Assembly (NCBI GenBank): GCA_940337035.1 | Contig: CALNHX010005300.1 | Span: 45,551-109,550 of the forward strand | Reading direction: 5' to 3' | Source of the DNA: Agriotes lineatus | Lineage: Eukaryota; Arthropoda; Insecta; Coleoptera; Elateridae | DNA length: 64,000 nucleotides | Shown: in pieces, positions 31,415 to 42,691 of the stretch | Numbering within the stretch: the stretch's first letter is position 1 | Layout of the letters: each line of letters starts with the position of its first letter | Translations under genes and position numbers: made by a program | The notes under the pieces: generated by a model | Databases searched by the model: none | What the model saw: the letters and a program-made list of their open reading frames with translations, nothing else | What the model was told of the DNA's origin: nothing

Positions 31415-32755
31415 ATGCATGGAAATTTAAACTGTGCCCATTTAAACGCTCAATCTCTGGTTTCAGGTTTTTTCGACTTCCGAGCTCATATTTTATCCAA
31501 TAATTACGACATCGTGGCTGTTTCAGAAACTTCGTTAACTCTTGCAATACCCTCACATGTTGTAAGTATTCCAGGATATACATTTACTAGAAAAGAACGT
31601 GACGTCAGAGGCGGCGGAGTGGGGTTTTATATACGATCATTTGCAGTTTTACAAACTACAAATGAAATAGAGGAACTGTGGATTAGATTGAATGGTTGCG
31701 AAATTGATAACTTTGTTATTGGCGTATATTACAGACCTCCGCGTATGAGTTACTTGACGTTTCTTGATTCATTTGAGGATGCATTGTCGGTGTTAGTACC
31801 AACTGCACATAATCTACTTTGTATGGGCGATTTAAACATCGACTTATTTGACTTCAAAGCATCAGCCACAAAAAAGTTTTATTCTTTACTCGAAACTTTT
31901 GATTTAAAACAAATAATTCAAGAGGCAACTCGCGTAACCGATCATTCTTGTACACTTATTGATGTCATAATTATCTCAAATGATTTATTTCCGATATCGA
32001 CGGGTGTTACTAGTGTGGAAGATAGTGTATCTGACCACGAGCTAACATATTGCCAAGTTGGTTCGAGCCATACTAAGCCTATTCCAGTAGTTAGAACTTA
32101 TCGCGATTTTAAAAATTTTGAGATTCAATTATTTTACTCACATCTTCAATCCATTCCGTGGAAAAATATTTTTGATATTGATAACATTGACGATAAGATA
32201 AATTTTCTAAATGAAAATATTAATATTTGATTGGATATTCACGCACCATATGTCACTTCTCGTTTGACTAAACCTCCGGCGCTATGGCTGACCGAAAACA
32301 CTAAACTTTTAAAATCACTGAGAGACAAAGCCAAGAGCAAATTTAAAAAGACACAAAATGTGGAACATGGAAGATATTACAGGCAACTACGCAATCTCAC
32401 AACATTATCAATTAGGAAAGAAAAAAAAGCTTACTATAATAATAAATTCAAAAATTTAAGTAATAAATAAATGTGGGCTGAATTGGGGAAATTGAATATT
32501 TTAAAAAATAAACAAGGTACTTTACCTAATAATCTCACAAATGTCAATGATATCAATAACTATTTTATTAATTGTGTACCGGATTTACCTGTTAATGATA
32601 ATATACTAAACTTCTATAACAACAATACTTTAAACTCGCTATCTTCTCAATTTTCTTTCTCTATGGTTACTGAAGATGTAGTATTTAAAACGATTTGTTC
32701 AATAAAATCCACAGCCCTTGGCTTTGACGGTACCTCTAAACATTATTATTATTAA
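31415..32755 (+). pseudogene. Endonuclease and RT N-terminal region of the LINE ORF2
   Basis: Apurinic-type endonuclease domain followed by the linker DIHAPYVTSRLTKPPALWLT and the start of RT (SIKSTALGFDGTS). Two in-frame stops (32229 TGA, 32468 TAA) interrupt an otherwise continuous frame. The catalytic motifs SETS, GDLN and SDHEL are all visible, so decay is recent relative to other LINEs here. Confidence 0.8.
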
Positions 32756-33049
32756 ATTATAAAAATATGTGTTCCATTTCTTCTTCCTTTTTTAACTCAC
32801 ATTTTCAACTATTGTTTAACAAATTCGGTATTTCCTAACTGCTGGAAGAAGGCATTTGTAATTCCCTTACCAAAAACTAATTCTCCAACTGAATTTAAGG
32901 ATCTCAGACCTATCAGTATCTTATGTGCACTATCGAAAATATTGGAGAAAATTGTTTCGACTCAACTTTGCAATCACCTGAACATAAATAAAATATTGCC
33001 TAATCTTCAATCTGGATTCAGACCAGGATTTAGTTGTACCACCGTTCTT

Positions 33050-33364
33050 CGTACGGGCAACAAATGTTTTTTCTTCTAAATTTCAAATGAATTCTAGGGC
33101 GCCGCCACCCCCACACTCAATACGCTAAACTAACAAACGCCGCAAAACAATATTGTTGGAAAATAGAAACAAAATTCTTCCGAAAAAATTCCTCCACAAC
33201 TCTTTTTTATGCTTCACGTACCCCCTGGAAATGTGTACGTAATTGTCGTTCTCCTTGTAGATATTGATAAAACTATAGTTTTAATATAACAATGAGATAA
33301 AATTAAAATATATATGTACAAACTAAATGTTGTATTCATAAATTACAGCAAGATAAACTTAACA
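33050..33364. other. Unassigned sequence at the LINE break
   Basis: About 310 bp between the interrupted RT (after SCTTVLRTG) and the satellite array. Not recognised; not similar to the 291-bp unit. It may be the flank transported with the satellite. Confidence 0.35.
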
Positions 33365-34590
33365 CCTTACCCCTTTTCAGTTTTCCCTTTTTACCGCTTT
33401 AGGGGTAACATTAAAATCCCTTAAACCCCTTTCTAAATATTTTAAGAATACATCTGTATGCCAAAAAAACAATGTTCTAACTCAATAAACATAGGAGATA
33501 CAACGGGTTCTTTAATTCACCCCGAATCCAGATTTGCACCTTTAGGGGTTGATTTGGGAAAATCCTGAAACGTGTTTTTAGACATTTGTATTGGATACCT
33601 ATGCATGCAAAAAACCAAGTCGATATCTTATGGGGTTAAGAGATATTGAGGAATTTGTGAAAACACAGTTCACCGCTTTTCACCCCTTAGGGGTAACATT
33701 TTAAAATCCCTTAAACCACTTTCTAAATGTTTTAAGAATACATTTATATGCCAAAAAAGAATGCTCTAGCTCAATAAACATAGGAGATATGAAGGGTTCT
33801 TTAATTCACCCCGAATCTAGATTTGCACTTTCAGGGGTTGATTATGGCAAAATCTTGAAATGCGTTTTTAGACACGTGTATTGGACACCTATGCAAGCAA
33901 ACACCAAATCGATATCTTATCGGGTCTAAGAGATATTGAGGAATTCGTGAAAATAAAGTTTACCCCTTTTCACCCCCTTAGGGGTAAAATTGTAAAATCC
34001 CTAATCACTTTCTAAATATTTTAAGAATATATCTATATGCCAAAAAAAAAGGAATGTTCTGGCTCAATAAACCTAGGAGTTACAAAGGGTTCTTTAATTC
34101 ACCCTAAATCCAGATTTGCACCTTTAGGGGTCGATTAGGGCAAAATCCTGAAATTTGTTTTTAGATACTTCTATTGGACACCTATGCAAACAAACACCAA
34201 GTCGCTATCTTATCGGGTGTAAGAGATATCCAGGAATTCGTGAAAACACAGTTTAACCCTTTTCACCCCCTTAGAGTTAAAATTTTCAAATTCCCTTAAA
34301 CAGCTTTCTAAATATTTTAAAAATACATCTATATGCCAAAAAAGAATGTTCTAACTCAATAATTATAGGAGATACGAAGGGTTTTTTAATTCACCCCCAA
34401 TTCAAATTTGCACCTTTAGGGGTTGATTAGGGCAAAATCCTAAAATACGTTTCTAGGTATTTGCATTGATAATCTTTGCAAGCAAACACCAAAATGATAT
34501 CTTATCGGGTGTAAGAGATATTGAAGAATTCGTGAAAACACATTTTACCCTTTTTCACCCCCTTAGGAGTCGAATTCAAAAAAATCCCTT
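33365..34590. repeat. 291-bp tandem satellite, about four copies
   Basis: The word AGGGGTAA, or a variant of it, recurs at about 33400, 33689, 33980, 34273 and 34564, a period of 289-293 bp. Each unit carries TTTCTAAATATTTTAAGAAT, ATGCCAAAAAAGAATGTTCT, GATTTGCACCTTTAGGGGTT and ATCTTATCGGGTGTAAGAGA with point differences. It interrupts the LINE reverse transcriptase and replaces RT motif A. No coding frame. Confidence 0.85.
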
Positions 34591-34614
34591 CTTAGCACTA
34601 CGTTACATAACAAA

Positions 34615-35682
34615 TTGAACCTTCCACCCAAATTTCAAGTTTTTTGTGCCAGTGGTTTCGGCTCTGCGTTGATTAGTCAGGGTTGTGACTTTCCTTTATA
34701 TATGTATAGATTAACGTCTAGTGCTCGGATGTTTTTCAAAAATTATCTCTCCAATAGGTCTCAGGCTGTTAGATTACTTGGCTCGATATCTTCGTTTTCT
34801 TATATTAATAAAGGCGTTCCTCAAGGTACAATACTGGGTCCTGTGTTATTCACTATTTATACTTTCAATTTTATCACTTGCTTGCAATCCTGCAAAGTGC
34901 ACTTATACGCCGACGACACCCAGTTATATTATTCTTTTCCTAAAACTCTTGCTAATCAATCGTTTAATCTAATTAATATTGACTTACAGAATCTACTAAA
35001 TATATCCAAAGATCATGCCTTACAGTTAAATCCTAAAAAATCGGTTGCAATTGTGTTTGGTAGGAAATCTGACAGACGCACTATTATTGAATCTGCAGAT
35101 ATTAGGATTGACAATGTATCATTGCCGTTGAAAGAAACTGTCAAGAGTTTAGGTCTAGTAATTGACCATGCCCTGAGGTTTAGTCAACATGTAACCGATT
35201 GCATACGCAAATCGTACGCCTCTATCAAAGCTATATATCATAGCCGACACCTGTTTAATCAGAAAATTAAGATCCAACTCTGTAACTCTATGGTCCTGTC
35301 TAGAATGAACTACTGTGATGCAGTCTATGGTCTCTGTCTTACTTCCATAGATGTTAAAAGGATTCAGAAACTACAAAATTTATGTGTACGTCTTATTTTT
35401 GGCATTAAAAAACTTGAAAGTGTAACTAAAAAACTGGTAACTTTAAATTGGTTAAGTATGTTGCATAGGCGTGTTTTACATTCGTGTTGCCTTTATCATA
35501 ATTTAATTGTAAATAAATATCCTTCATATCTATATGAAAGGCTAACCTTCCGTACTGATCTACATAATCTGAACCTCAGATATAAAGGTCTATACTCATA
35601 CCTATACATCATACTGCGTTATTTAAACGCTCTTTTTCTTACTGTGTCGTTAATGGTTACAACAAGCTACCCCTCGATTTAA
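34615..35682 (+). pseudogene. C-terminal RT half of the split LINE
   Basis: Long open frame of 355 codons carrying motif B (GVPQGTILGP) and motif C (YADD), the thumb (HALQLNPKKSVAIVFGRK, ETVKSLGLVIDHALRFSQHV) and the terminal domain (KRIQKLQNLCVRLIFG). The first 25 residues read out of satellite-flank sequence and are not RT. No start codon of its own is expected. Confidence 0.8.
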
Positions 35683-36085
35683 AGATGCTAAGTATTAGTC
35701 CTTTTAAAATTAAATTAAGATTTCTCTTATTCAAATTACAAACGGAGGGAAACGCCTTTTAAATTAAAAATTTTACTTTAGAAATAAAGTACAGCCACTT
35801 TGTCGTAACACCGTGACTCTTTTTCTTTTTAAATCTTCTTTGTTATTCTTAATCCATAATCGCAATACTACTTTATACCCGACTGGACAAAAATAAAAAT
35901 ACCTTATAATGATTCTGATAATCGAATTGCAGAACATTGTTGTTCCAACAATTGTCTAGGTTAAGTGGAGCAGGCGGTGGGATTTCCTTCGGATTTCCCT
36001 TCGAACTGGACTTCGCCTAGTTCATAAGTTTATTTTGTTGTTATATTTATTTTTAAATTAATAAAGTTATTATTATTATTATTAT

Positions 36086-36299
36086 TATGTGTCCGAGGTA
36101 TTGGAGTTTGGGTATCTTGATGTTGTCCATGATCTCCTTACTTTTTTCATTCTCTTCAGAACGTTAATATTCATTACACGGTTTTTCCATAATATCCGCA
36201 ATATTCTCCAGTATAATCACATTTCAAAGGCTTCGATTTTTTTGTGATTGTTTCGTTAAGTGTTCAGGACTCGACCCCATAGAGCAAGATGGGAAAAAT
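36086..36299 (-). pseudogene. RTE-like LINE ORF2 (left part of a split fragment)
   Basis: Minus-strand KKIEAFEM, YWRILRILWKNRVMNINVLK and, after a frame change, MDNIKIPKLQYLGH match the C-terminal region of RTE-type ORF2 (--AFEMWCYRR-LRI-W-----N--VL). The next expected residues are found at 30743 reading down, across the inserted CR1/Jockey LINE. 5' truncated here. Confidence 0.7.
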
Positions 36300-36591
36300 G
36301 TATCATCTTAGCATGCAAGTATTGGTGTCAAGGTGCAGATCATGGATTTTGTTGGCAATATGATACAGGAAAGTGTTTTCCAATTCTAATGACACAAGAA
36401 CCAACTCCACAAAATATCCTAAAAATTATTTTTTGCAACTACAAAACTAGTTGCGTGCCAGCTTGTGGGTGTAGGATGAGTGGCCTTTAGGCTCGGCGGC
36501 TTGCGGTGAATGTGGCGACAATAGTTGCCTTAATTCACGACCGGCAGTGTCAATGGAAGAAGTAGAGGAAAAAGAAACTAAAGCTAAATAA
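36300..36591 (+). pseudogene. C-terminal half of the split GCDTTS protein, Cys-rich
   Basis: The reading LKIIFCNYKTSCVPACGCRM SGL, then after a one-base shift GSAACGECGDNSCLN, ends EEKETKAK and TAA at 36589-36591. The pattern C-C---C---CGC---GL------CG-C----C-N is the characteristic C-terminus of the same multicopy insect protein whose GCDTTS segment lies at 30150-30504. A polyadenylation-type ATAAAT lies about 40 bp downstream. Confidence 0.5.
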
Positions 36592-36739
36592 TTTTTTTCT
36601 TGTTTTTAAATGTATCTTGGGTTAATTTTAATAAATCAATTAAGATATAATATCTTTAATACTCATTTAACTCTTCTATCATTTGTTTCCACCATTTTTC
36701 AGACACCATTTTCTATTTTTGATAAATTTTAACATAAAA

Positions 36740-37025
36740 TTTGGGATGAGCAACCCAAAAAACCCCTAGGTAGGTAGGTATCAGGAATTAAAAAAAATGT
36801 ATCCCTTTCTGTCATTTTGAATCCACTATATTTTATTTTAGTTGAGTTTTAATGTCAAATTCGTAATCAGCGACTCCAAAACCCCCCAGACACTAATAAA
36901 AATTTAAAAAATAAAATAAAACATTAGACCTTCGACGCCATTTGGTTTTAGATCCATTTTGAGGCCATATTCGTAATCTGCGACCCCAAAAACCTTGTTA
37001 TAAAATTTCAGGCAATTGTTTAAAT
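36740..37025. repeat. Degenerate tandem repeat of about 120 bp
   Basis: Three diverged units share a core like ATTCGTAATCAGCGACCCCA and a following AAAAACC (GGGATGAGCAACCCAAAAAA, CGTAATCAGCGACTCCAAAA, CGTAATCTGCGACCCCAAAA). Spacing is irregular (about 105-120 bp). Non-coding. Confidence 0.5.
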
Positions 37026-37398
37026 AAATAAAATAGTTATAAATTTTTTAATTAAGAGTATATTAAAAAACACTTATTTGTTAATAACAATTGAAAAAAT
37101 AAAAAGCACACTTTCTCACCTATAGGGAACTTTTCTATAAACTTTTTCCGAAATAATAAAAAAAATTATCAAAATCGGTTTTGAGTCAACGAAGTTAGAA
37201 CTTTGGCGAATTTTTAGCGTTTAGAAAATGGACTATATATTGTAGATCTTTTTCTTTATTTTCCATTAAAAGTACATCATCCACAAGAGCTAAAAGATTT
37301 ATTATAATTTTTTCCATATTATAGTACCTACCCCATATGGCTCCTTTTATCTTGCTTTTACATTTTTTTATTATTTCATCCATCATTACTGTAAAAAA

Positions 37399-38081
37399 TC
37401 TGGTGTGATACACTCACACAACTTCCTTTTACAGTGATCTTATAATTAGTCAAAAATTTCATTTTTAATTTTTAACCATTTGTTAAAAATTTTGAAAAAT
37501 TACAAATTCTACAAAAACGGTACAAAATCGAGTGTTAGTTGAAGAGACAAATTTTCTCTAGAATTTTAAGGTGAATTCAAAAATGTAATAATATACCGGG
37601 TGTTTTATTTAAAATAGGAGTTAATAAAAAAAATAGAAAAAGAAACAAAAGAAACCCACTTTAGAAGTATTCAACTGGAAAATCACCTATCTCACATCAA
37701 TACACATTAAAAATGTAAGAAAAATGTAGTTTAAAAAAAATCGTTAGAGCCGTTTTTGAAAAAATCGAAAAAAACTGAAAAATCACAAGAGTAAACACCT
37801 ACTTCCGGTTATGCGATTTTCTTCAAAAGCTTGCTGTCTCATCTACATAGTACACAAAACTTATATATGTTTCAATGCCATACCTCTTTTCGTTTTTGAG
37901 ATATTCTGTTCACAGACACACAGACAGACAGACACACAGACACACAGACAGACAGACCAATGAAAAAAATATGTTTTTTGGGATCAGGGGACTCTAAAAC
38001 GTGAAGATCTGTTGAAAACTCAATTTCGAATTTTTGGGGTGAATCCAATACTTCCTTTATAGTAGTAAAAGGAAGTAAAAA
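37399..38081 (+). mobile_element. DINE-1/HINE-like repeat, copy 4
   Basis: Full-length copy from TCTGGTGTGATACACTCACA to GGAAGTAAAAA, with the (CAGA)n microsatellite at about 37915-37960. Its hairpin loop is slightly expanded (TATAGTAGTAAAAGG). Inserted in the RT of the RTE-like LINE. Confidence 0.7.
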
Positions 38082-38633
38082 TAGGGACTCAATGTTCCAA
38101 CTTGTCTCAAACTTGAAAAAGTTCAAAATTTCTGCGACTTATTGTTTTTAGTACTTAGATAGTTAATAGTGTTTTTCACTTCGCTTCATCAGAATCGTCC
38201 AAATGTCATTCTTCATTTCTGAATCGAACGCTTTTGATATATCAGTAAAATAGAGACCTATTGTTTCATTTGCATTCATTGATCTTTCAATTACTTGTTT
38301 AATGATATGCAGAGCACCTGTTGTTGCTCTTCCTGTTGTTGCTCTTCCTGTTCTTAATCCGTATTAATCTTTCTACAAATCCTGTTCTGGGATATTTCAC
38401 TTACACTCGCTGTTTTATTCAATAGTTTTAGAAGGAACTGTTTTTTGTATTTCTCATTGCCTTCACCATTTAAGTGATAATCTCATCGGTCCTGGAGATT
38501 TCACTATTTTTTGCTTACTTATATCCTTTCTAGTTTCTCCATTGCTATATCATCGTCGCCAACTTCTACAATACCTATCACCGGTGATACTACCACCTCT
38601 CTATTGATTTCTTCTTCGTTATTACTAGGTACC

Positions 38634-39438
38634 CAGAGATGTGGTAAATATAGATGCAAACATGCCACTGCAACTGTGTTACTACATGTATGATATAAGC
38701 ACAAACACACTTTTAACAAGCTGTCTCTTTCAAATGCACCTAAAATTCGTGGTGGTCCACAGTCTCTCTCTTTCTAAGAGGTACCTATGTTTGATTGGTT
38801 GCTAAAGCAGAGCGGTAATTTTAAACCGTCTTTCAGAACCACGATCCACCTCGCGAGAAGAATATCATCTTGCTAGTCGTTAAATTTAAAAACTTAAAAC
38901 CGAACGACGATCGAACCCTAGTAAAATTGAACTTTATAAATAAACATTTAAATCTCACTTTGTCGCCCGAATGGCTGTTACCCTTATCGCTTTGCAGCCG
39001 GCCCCGCGTGCTTGTTGGTTTCGTGTTTCATGATTGCGCTCGCATCTTTCGCTATTCTCGGACTTCGGCCGTTGGCCCGCTGGATATGTAAAATTGTTTG
39101 AGGTGCACGTTGCCCTTGCTATCGAATTTGTCAAAGAGAAAGCTTCTGCGACGCCCAATTTCAGTGCAAATAAACGCAAATATGACAACTGACAACTGTA
39201 AATATGGTGATTGTAAACACACAAGTTACGCGAGTTCAGAAGTACGTTTAATATTGTGATGCGCATGCACTGCCCTGGTAACGCCCAGGTACCACTTAGA
39301 GGGAAAGAGACGATGTTTGTACAAACATTTACAATAATACGAAAAGAGACAAAATGAAAATCGTATGTTGTACATGTTGGAACATAAGTATGTCCTTAAG
39401 TAAATGGTGTGTTTGCATCTATATTTACCACATCTCTG
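38634..39438. mobile_element. hAT-like non-autonomous element with 8-bp target duplication
   Basis: The terminal inverted repeats are CAGAGATGTGGTAAATATAG (38634) and its complement ending CATCTCTG (39438), about 27-28 bp. The target duplication TAGGTACC is perfect on both sides (38626-38633 and 39439-39446). An 8-bp duplication and CA-G-starting ends are typical of hAT. The insertion splits the RTE-like LINE cleanly between KQLL and NNEEE. The interior has a GC-rich block (about 38960-39110) and open frames of 60-100 codons, but no hAT transposase was recognised. Confidence 0.85.
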
Positions 39439-39975
39439 TAGGTACCTAATAACTGCTTAAAATATTCCCTTCACCTTTTCACAATTTCATCTTTCTTTGC
39501 TAGTAGTTGTGTCCATTTTTGTCTTTGATATAATTGAGCTCATTACCATTTTTCTTCCTTATGTTTCTTACAACTCTGTAGAAACATTTCGGATTACCAA
39601 TAAAATTCTCTTCCATTTTCAGTTAGAAATTCTTCCAGTCTTTTTTCTTGGTTAAACTTCAAATTTGTTCATTCTTTCTATATATACTTTTAGTCTTTGT
39701 TCCAAACATTCTTAATATTTCACGTATATATCTTTCTCTCTTAATTTGCATGTTTTAATTTTGCTTACCGGTTTGCTTTTAAGCTTTTTTTTACTATCAT
39801 TACCCTCTTGTGTGTGTGTTTCTACTATTTTCGTCTTCATCAGATAGTGGTGACTGCCTACCTCAGCACCACGTTTTACTCCTGTATCTCTTATTCTTTC
39901 TATTACCGTTTTCGAAATCACTGATGAATTTTTCATTTCTACTTTTTAGTACTCTTGCAAATGTATGGATATCCC

Positions 39976-40516
39976 TATGTTTAAATTTCGTATTTGTGAT
40001 TATTATGTATTTCAATTCAAAATTCCAGCAATTTTCTACAATTTCTGCAACACGCCAGCATCGCTTTGTTAAATCAACACCTTACAAGATAACAGATAAG
40101 GTTACCAAATTTTTCTGCGATATATTGGAAATGTTATAACGTTTACAACTCAATTTACACTTCCTATAATGTTATATTTGCCTAAACAGATATACAAAAT
40201 TCAAATATTGATAAAAAAAAGTATCTTTTATTACACTACTTTATTTTCAATACAAGATTGATAGTAAATACAGTGTGATTGAGAAGGTCACCGCCCTGGG
40301 CCAAAGTGGTTTAGAATTTCGTCTTGCCGTTTTGCTTTCAGTCATACTTGTCGTCTCTATTGAATGAAGATAATAATTAATAATAAGTACAAAAAATTGT
40401 TACAAATTTTATGGTAGTTTGTATTCGTACAGTAACACAATTCAAAGGCTGCTGAATATTGCAGCATAATTCTAATTTGCAGCAATACTTAATCTCTACT
40501 ATTCAGTATTCAGTTG
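39976..40516. other. 3' side of the 117-aa gene, otherwise unassigned
   Basis: AT-rich. Minus-strand AATAAA-type signals (TTTATT on plus) at about 40226-40245 could end the transcript of the gene at 40517-41548. No other feature was recognised. Confidence 0.35.
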
Positions 40517-41548
40517 CTACGGTTTTTGTTCTTCAGTTTCAACTGCTACCTCATGCATCAAAATCCTGAAAAATAAAAAAATGAACCAATAGTAATTTTT
40601 TGCAGTGATCATGAAAGTCGTCTTTTTTTAACGAAAAATCGTATTGAAAGTACCACTTTTTTTAAAGCAAAATCGTTAAAAAAATCACACAAACAGGTTT
40701 TTTTTAATTGTGTTATGAAATGTGAAAAACATATTAAGTTGTTCTAAAGTGCCTTCAGAAATGATTGAACGTTTTTGAATGGTCAGGGATATACAACGTA
40801 TGAATAATATGTTGGTGGCACTGTAGGTCTATGTCAAATTCGAGGTTATCAGGTTAGGTTTTGCATCAGTTTTGACACAGACTGACCCAAAATTTAACCT
40901 GATCACTACTTATCTAGTTTTCGCAATTTCTTTTTTCGAAATGAGCTGCTTCTACATGGTAGTACCTAGGTATAATCAACCCACAGCGTTGCAACCTCCC
41001 TCCTATATTACTGGCTCTAGGAGCGGTAGTTCAAAATGGGAGCAGTAAACAACAGGATTCGCCAAAACTGTATATAATAAGAAACCGTTTTGAAAGGCCA
41101 GTGTTCAAGAATGTAAATATAACAATTTCAAAAATAATTTGTTTGATAGTATCTAGTATTCTGAATTATTTTACTTACTCTTCATATTCTTCCACAGGTC
41201 TCCAAGTGAAGTCATACTCATTTTCTTCAATGATTTCTGCAGTTATATCGGATGTTTCTGGTTTACTTGAAACTGGAGATTTGCTGCGGCTACAATCTTC
41301 GACAATTTCATTTAAAATACCCCTACAACATTGGCCTGTTTCTGTGAAAAAAAAAACATTAGAAGGTTGCATCATTTCATTATTGAATGAGTACATACGT
41401 TTATACGTACCAGCAAAGGTATTTTGTCAATGATGCTGTTAAAAAGAATTTTCAAGTCCTTTCTTATAAATCGTGTCTGAGTACCCCTCCTTGAAGAAGT
41501 TGCTCTAATGTTTCTCCTTCTTCTACCTCTGGAATTATGTTTAACCAT
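40517..41548 (-). CDS. Unrecognised three-exon gene, 117-aa basic-to-acidic protein
   Basis: Exons read on the minus strand: 41548-41407, 41341-41179, 40565-40517. Start context AACAATGG is good. The first exon encodes MVKHNSRGRRRRNIRATSS, strongly basic, then RFIRKDLKILFNSIIDKIPLL. Exon 2 starts after a TTTTTTTTTTCACAG acceptor and continues TGQCCRGILNEIVEDCSRS, ending in the acidic YDFTWRPVEEYE. The donor is GTAAGT. Exon 3 adds EILMHEVAVETEEQKP and TAG. Phases agree only if the first donor is GTATAA at 41406 rather than the GTACGT 4 bp upstream. I do not recognise the protein. The basic head and acidic tail suggest nucleic-acid or chromatin association, which is inference only. A transposon origin is not excluded, but splice structure and lack of TE motifs favour a host gene. 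Confidence 0.5.
40820..40905. repeat. Harbinger-type MITE fragment
   Basis: It contains GAATAATATGTTGGTGGCAC, GTCAAATTCGAGGTTATCAG and GTTAGGTTTTGC, the half-palindrome of the family whose complete copy is at 54390-54655. Lies within the second intron of the 117-aa gene. Only one arm and part of the loop remain. Confidence 0.6.
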
Positions 41549-41724
41549 TGTTATATTTGTATAACCAACCTCAAATTCTTCGTATTTATTGATAGCGCAA
41601 GTACACAATGTTGCTAGGTCAAGGAAATATAATACACAAGATTTGAGTTAAAAATATTACAAGACTATTCAACTTATTTCTTATCTGTCAAAAACTGACC
41701 AATAAAAATACAAAATTTGACGTC

Positions 41725-42010
41725 TTTGAGCCAACTAAAATGAGCTATATTGACAATTTTCACTAGTTAAAATAATCGACAATTTTTACTAGTGGTTTTA
41801 ATCAGCAATTTTTTGAAGTAATTAAAAGTTACAACATATACTAACAACAACAATTATTTATTAAAAGAAAAGGTACAACTCAATTTTAGGATAAACAAAT
41901 TTTAAAAAATGGTTTCAGTTCGATGGATAGTCCCTCTAATAACATTCTTAGTCAAAGTTAAGTAGATTATTTTTGCGGTGGTATCACTATTATAGTCTGT
42001 TCAGTAAACA
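41725..42010. repeat. TE-like repeat family B, copy 1
   Basis: It shares with 55720-56030 the words GACAATTTTCACTAGT, ATAATCGACAATTTT, CTTAGTCAAAGTTAAGTAGA and TTTTTGCGGTG-TATCACTA. No coding region. It ends against a DINE-1-like repeat at 42017. Confidence 0.55.
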
Positions 42011-42016
42011 TAAAAA

Positions 42017-42691
42017 TCTGGTGTGATACACTCACACAACTTCCTTTTACAGTGATCTTATAATTAGTCAAAATTTTCATTTTTAATTTTTAACCATTTG
42101 TTAAAAATTTGCAAAAATTACAAATTCTACAAAAACGGTACAAAATCGAGTGTTAGTTGAAGAGACAAATTTTCTCTAGAATTTTAAGGTGAATTCAAAA
42201 ATGTAATAATATACCGGGTGTTTTATTTAAAATAGGAGTTAATAAAAAAAATTGAAAAAAAAACAAAAGAAACCCACTTTAGAAGTATTCAACTGGAAAA
42301 TCACCTATCTCACATCAATACACATTAAAAATGTAAGAAAAATGTAAAGTTTAAAAAAATCGTTAGAGCCGTTTTTGAAAAAATCGAAAAAAACTGAAAA
42401 ATCACAAGAGTAAACACCTACTTCCGGTTATGCGATTTTCTTCAAAAGCTTGCTGTCTCATCTACATAGTACACAAAACTTATATATGAAGTTTCAACGC
42501 CATACCTCTTCGTTTTTGAGATATTCTGTTCACAGACACACACACAGACAGACACACAGACAGACAGACCAATGAAAAAAAATATGTTTTTTGGAATCAG
42601 GGGACTCTAAAACGTGAAGATCCGTTGAAAACTCAATTTCGAATTTTTGGGGTGAATCCAATACTTCCTTTATAGTAAAAGGAAGTAAAAA
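42017..42691 (+). mobile_element. DINE-1/HINE-like repeat, copy 5
   Basis: Full-length copy with the microsatellite at about 42536-42570 and hairpin CTTCCTTTATAGTAAAAGGA. It is inserted at the end of repeat family B copy 1. Confidence 0.7.

Larger units (their letters stand above)
30752..36085 (+). mobile_element. CR1/Jockey-type LINE with satellite array inside
   Basis: ORF1 C-terminal domain at 30790-31007 (VIIKEDLTKDRHTLLMTAFQ, YGIRNVWSLDGTINIKND). ORF2 from 31415: endonuclease MHGNLNCAHLNAQSLVSGFF, VSETSL, GVYYRPPR, LCMGDLNIDLF, TLIDVIIIS and SDHELTY. Stops at 32229 and 32468 and a frame change at about 32755 precede the RT. RT: CWKKAFVIPLPK, LRPISILCALSKILE, LQSGFRPGFSCTTVL, then a break at about 33050. 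It resumes about 34615 with KNYLSNRSQAVRLLG, GVPQGTILGPVLF and LYADDTQLYYSF, to 35682. RT motif A is missing. The 3' end is an (ATT)n tail at about 36064-36085. Not autonomous. Confidence 0.85.
37195..39975 (-). mobile_element. RTE-like LINE, split by a DINE-1-like repeat and a hAT-like element
   Basis: Reading down from 39975: endonuclease FKHRDIHTFARVLKSRNEKF, then KRGAEVGSHHYLM (the canonical SDH is SHH here). Next are NPKCFYRVVRNIRKKNGNEL and a break at the hAT-like insert (39438-38634). It resumes with NNEEEINREVV, AMEKLERI, SPGPMRL and LYFTDISKAFDSEMKNDIW (motif A). A second break at the DINE-1-like insert (38081-37399) is followed by MDEIIKKCKSKIKGAIWG and LALVDDVLLM (motif C, first position altered). 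Several stops. Dead, but its frame lets both later insertions be placed precisely. Confidence 0.75.

Noticed and set aside
33365..34590. CRISPR array
   Set aside because: Units of about 291 bp are contiguous satellite monomers with no spacer-repeat alternation, in an animal genome.
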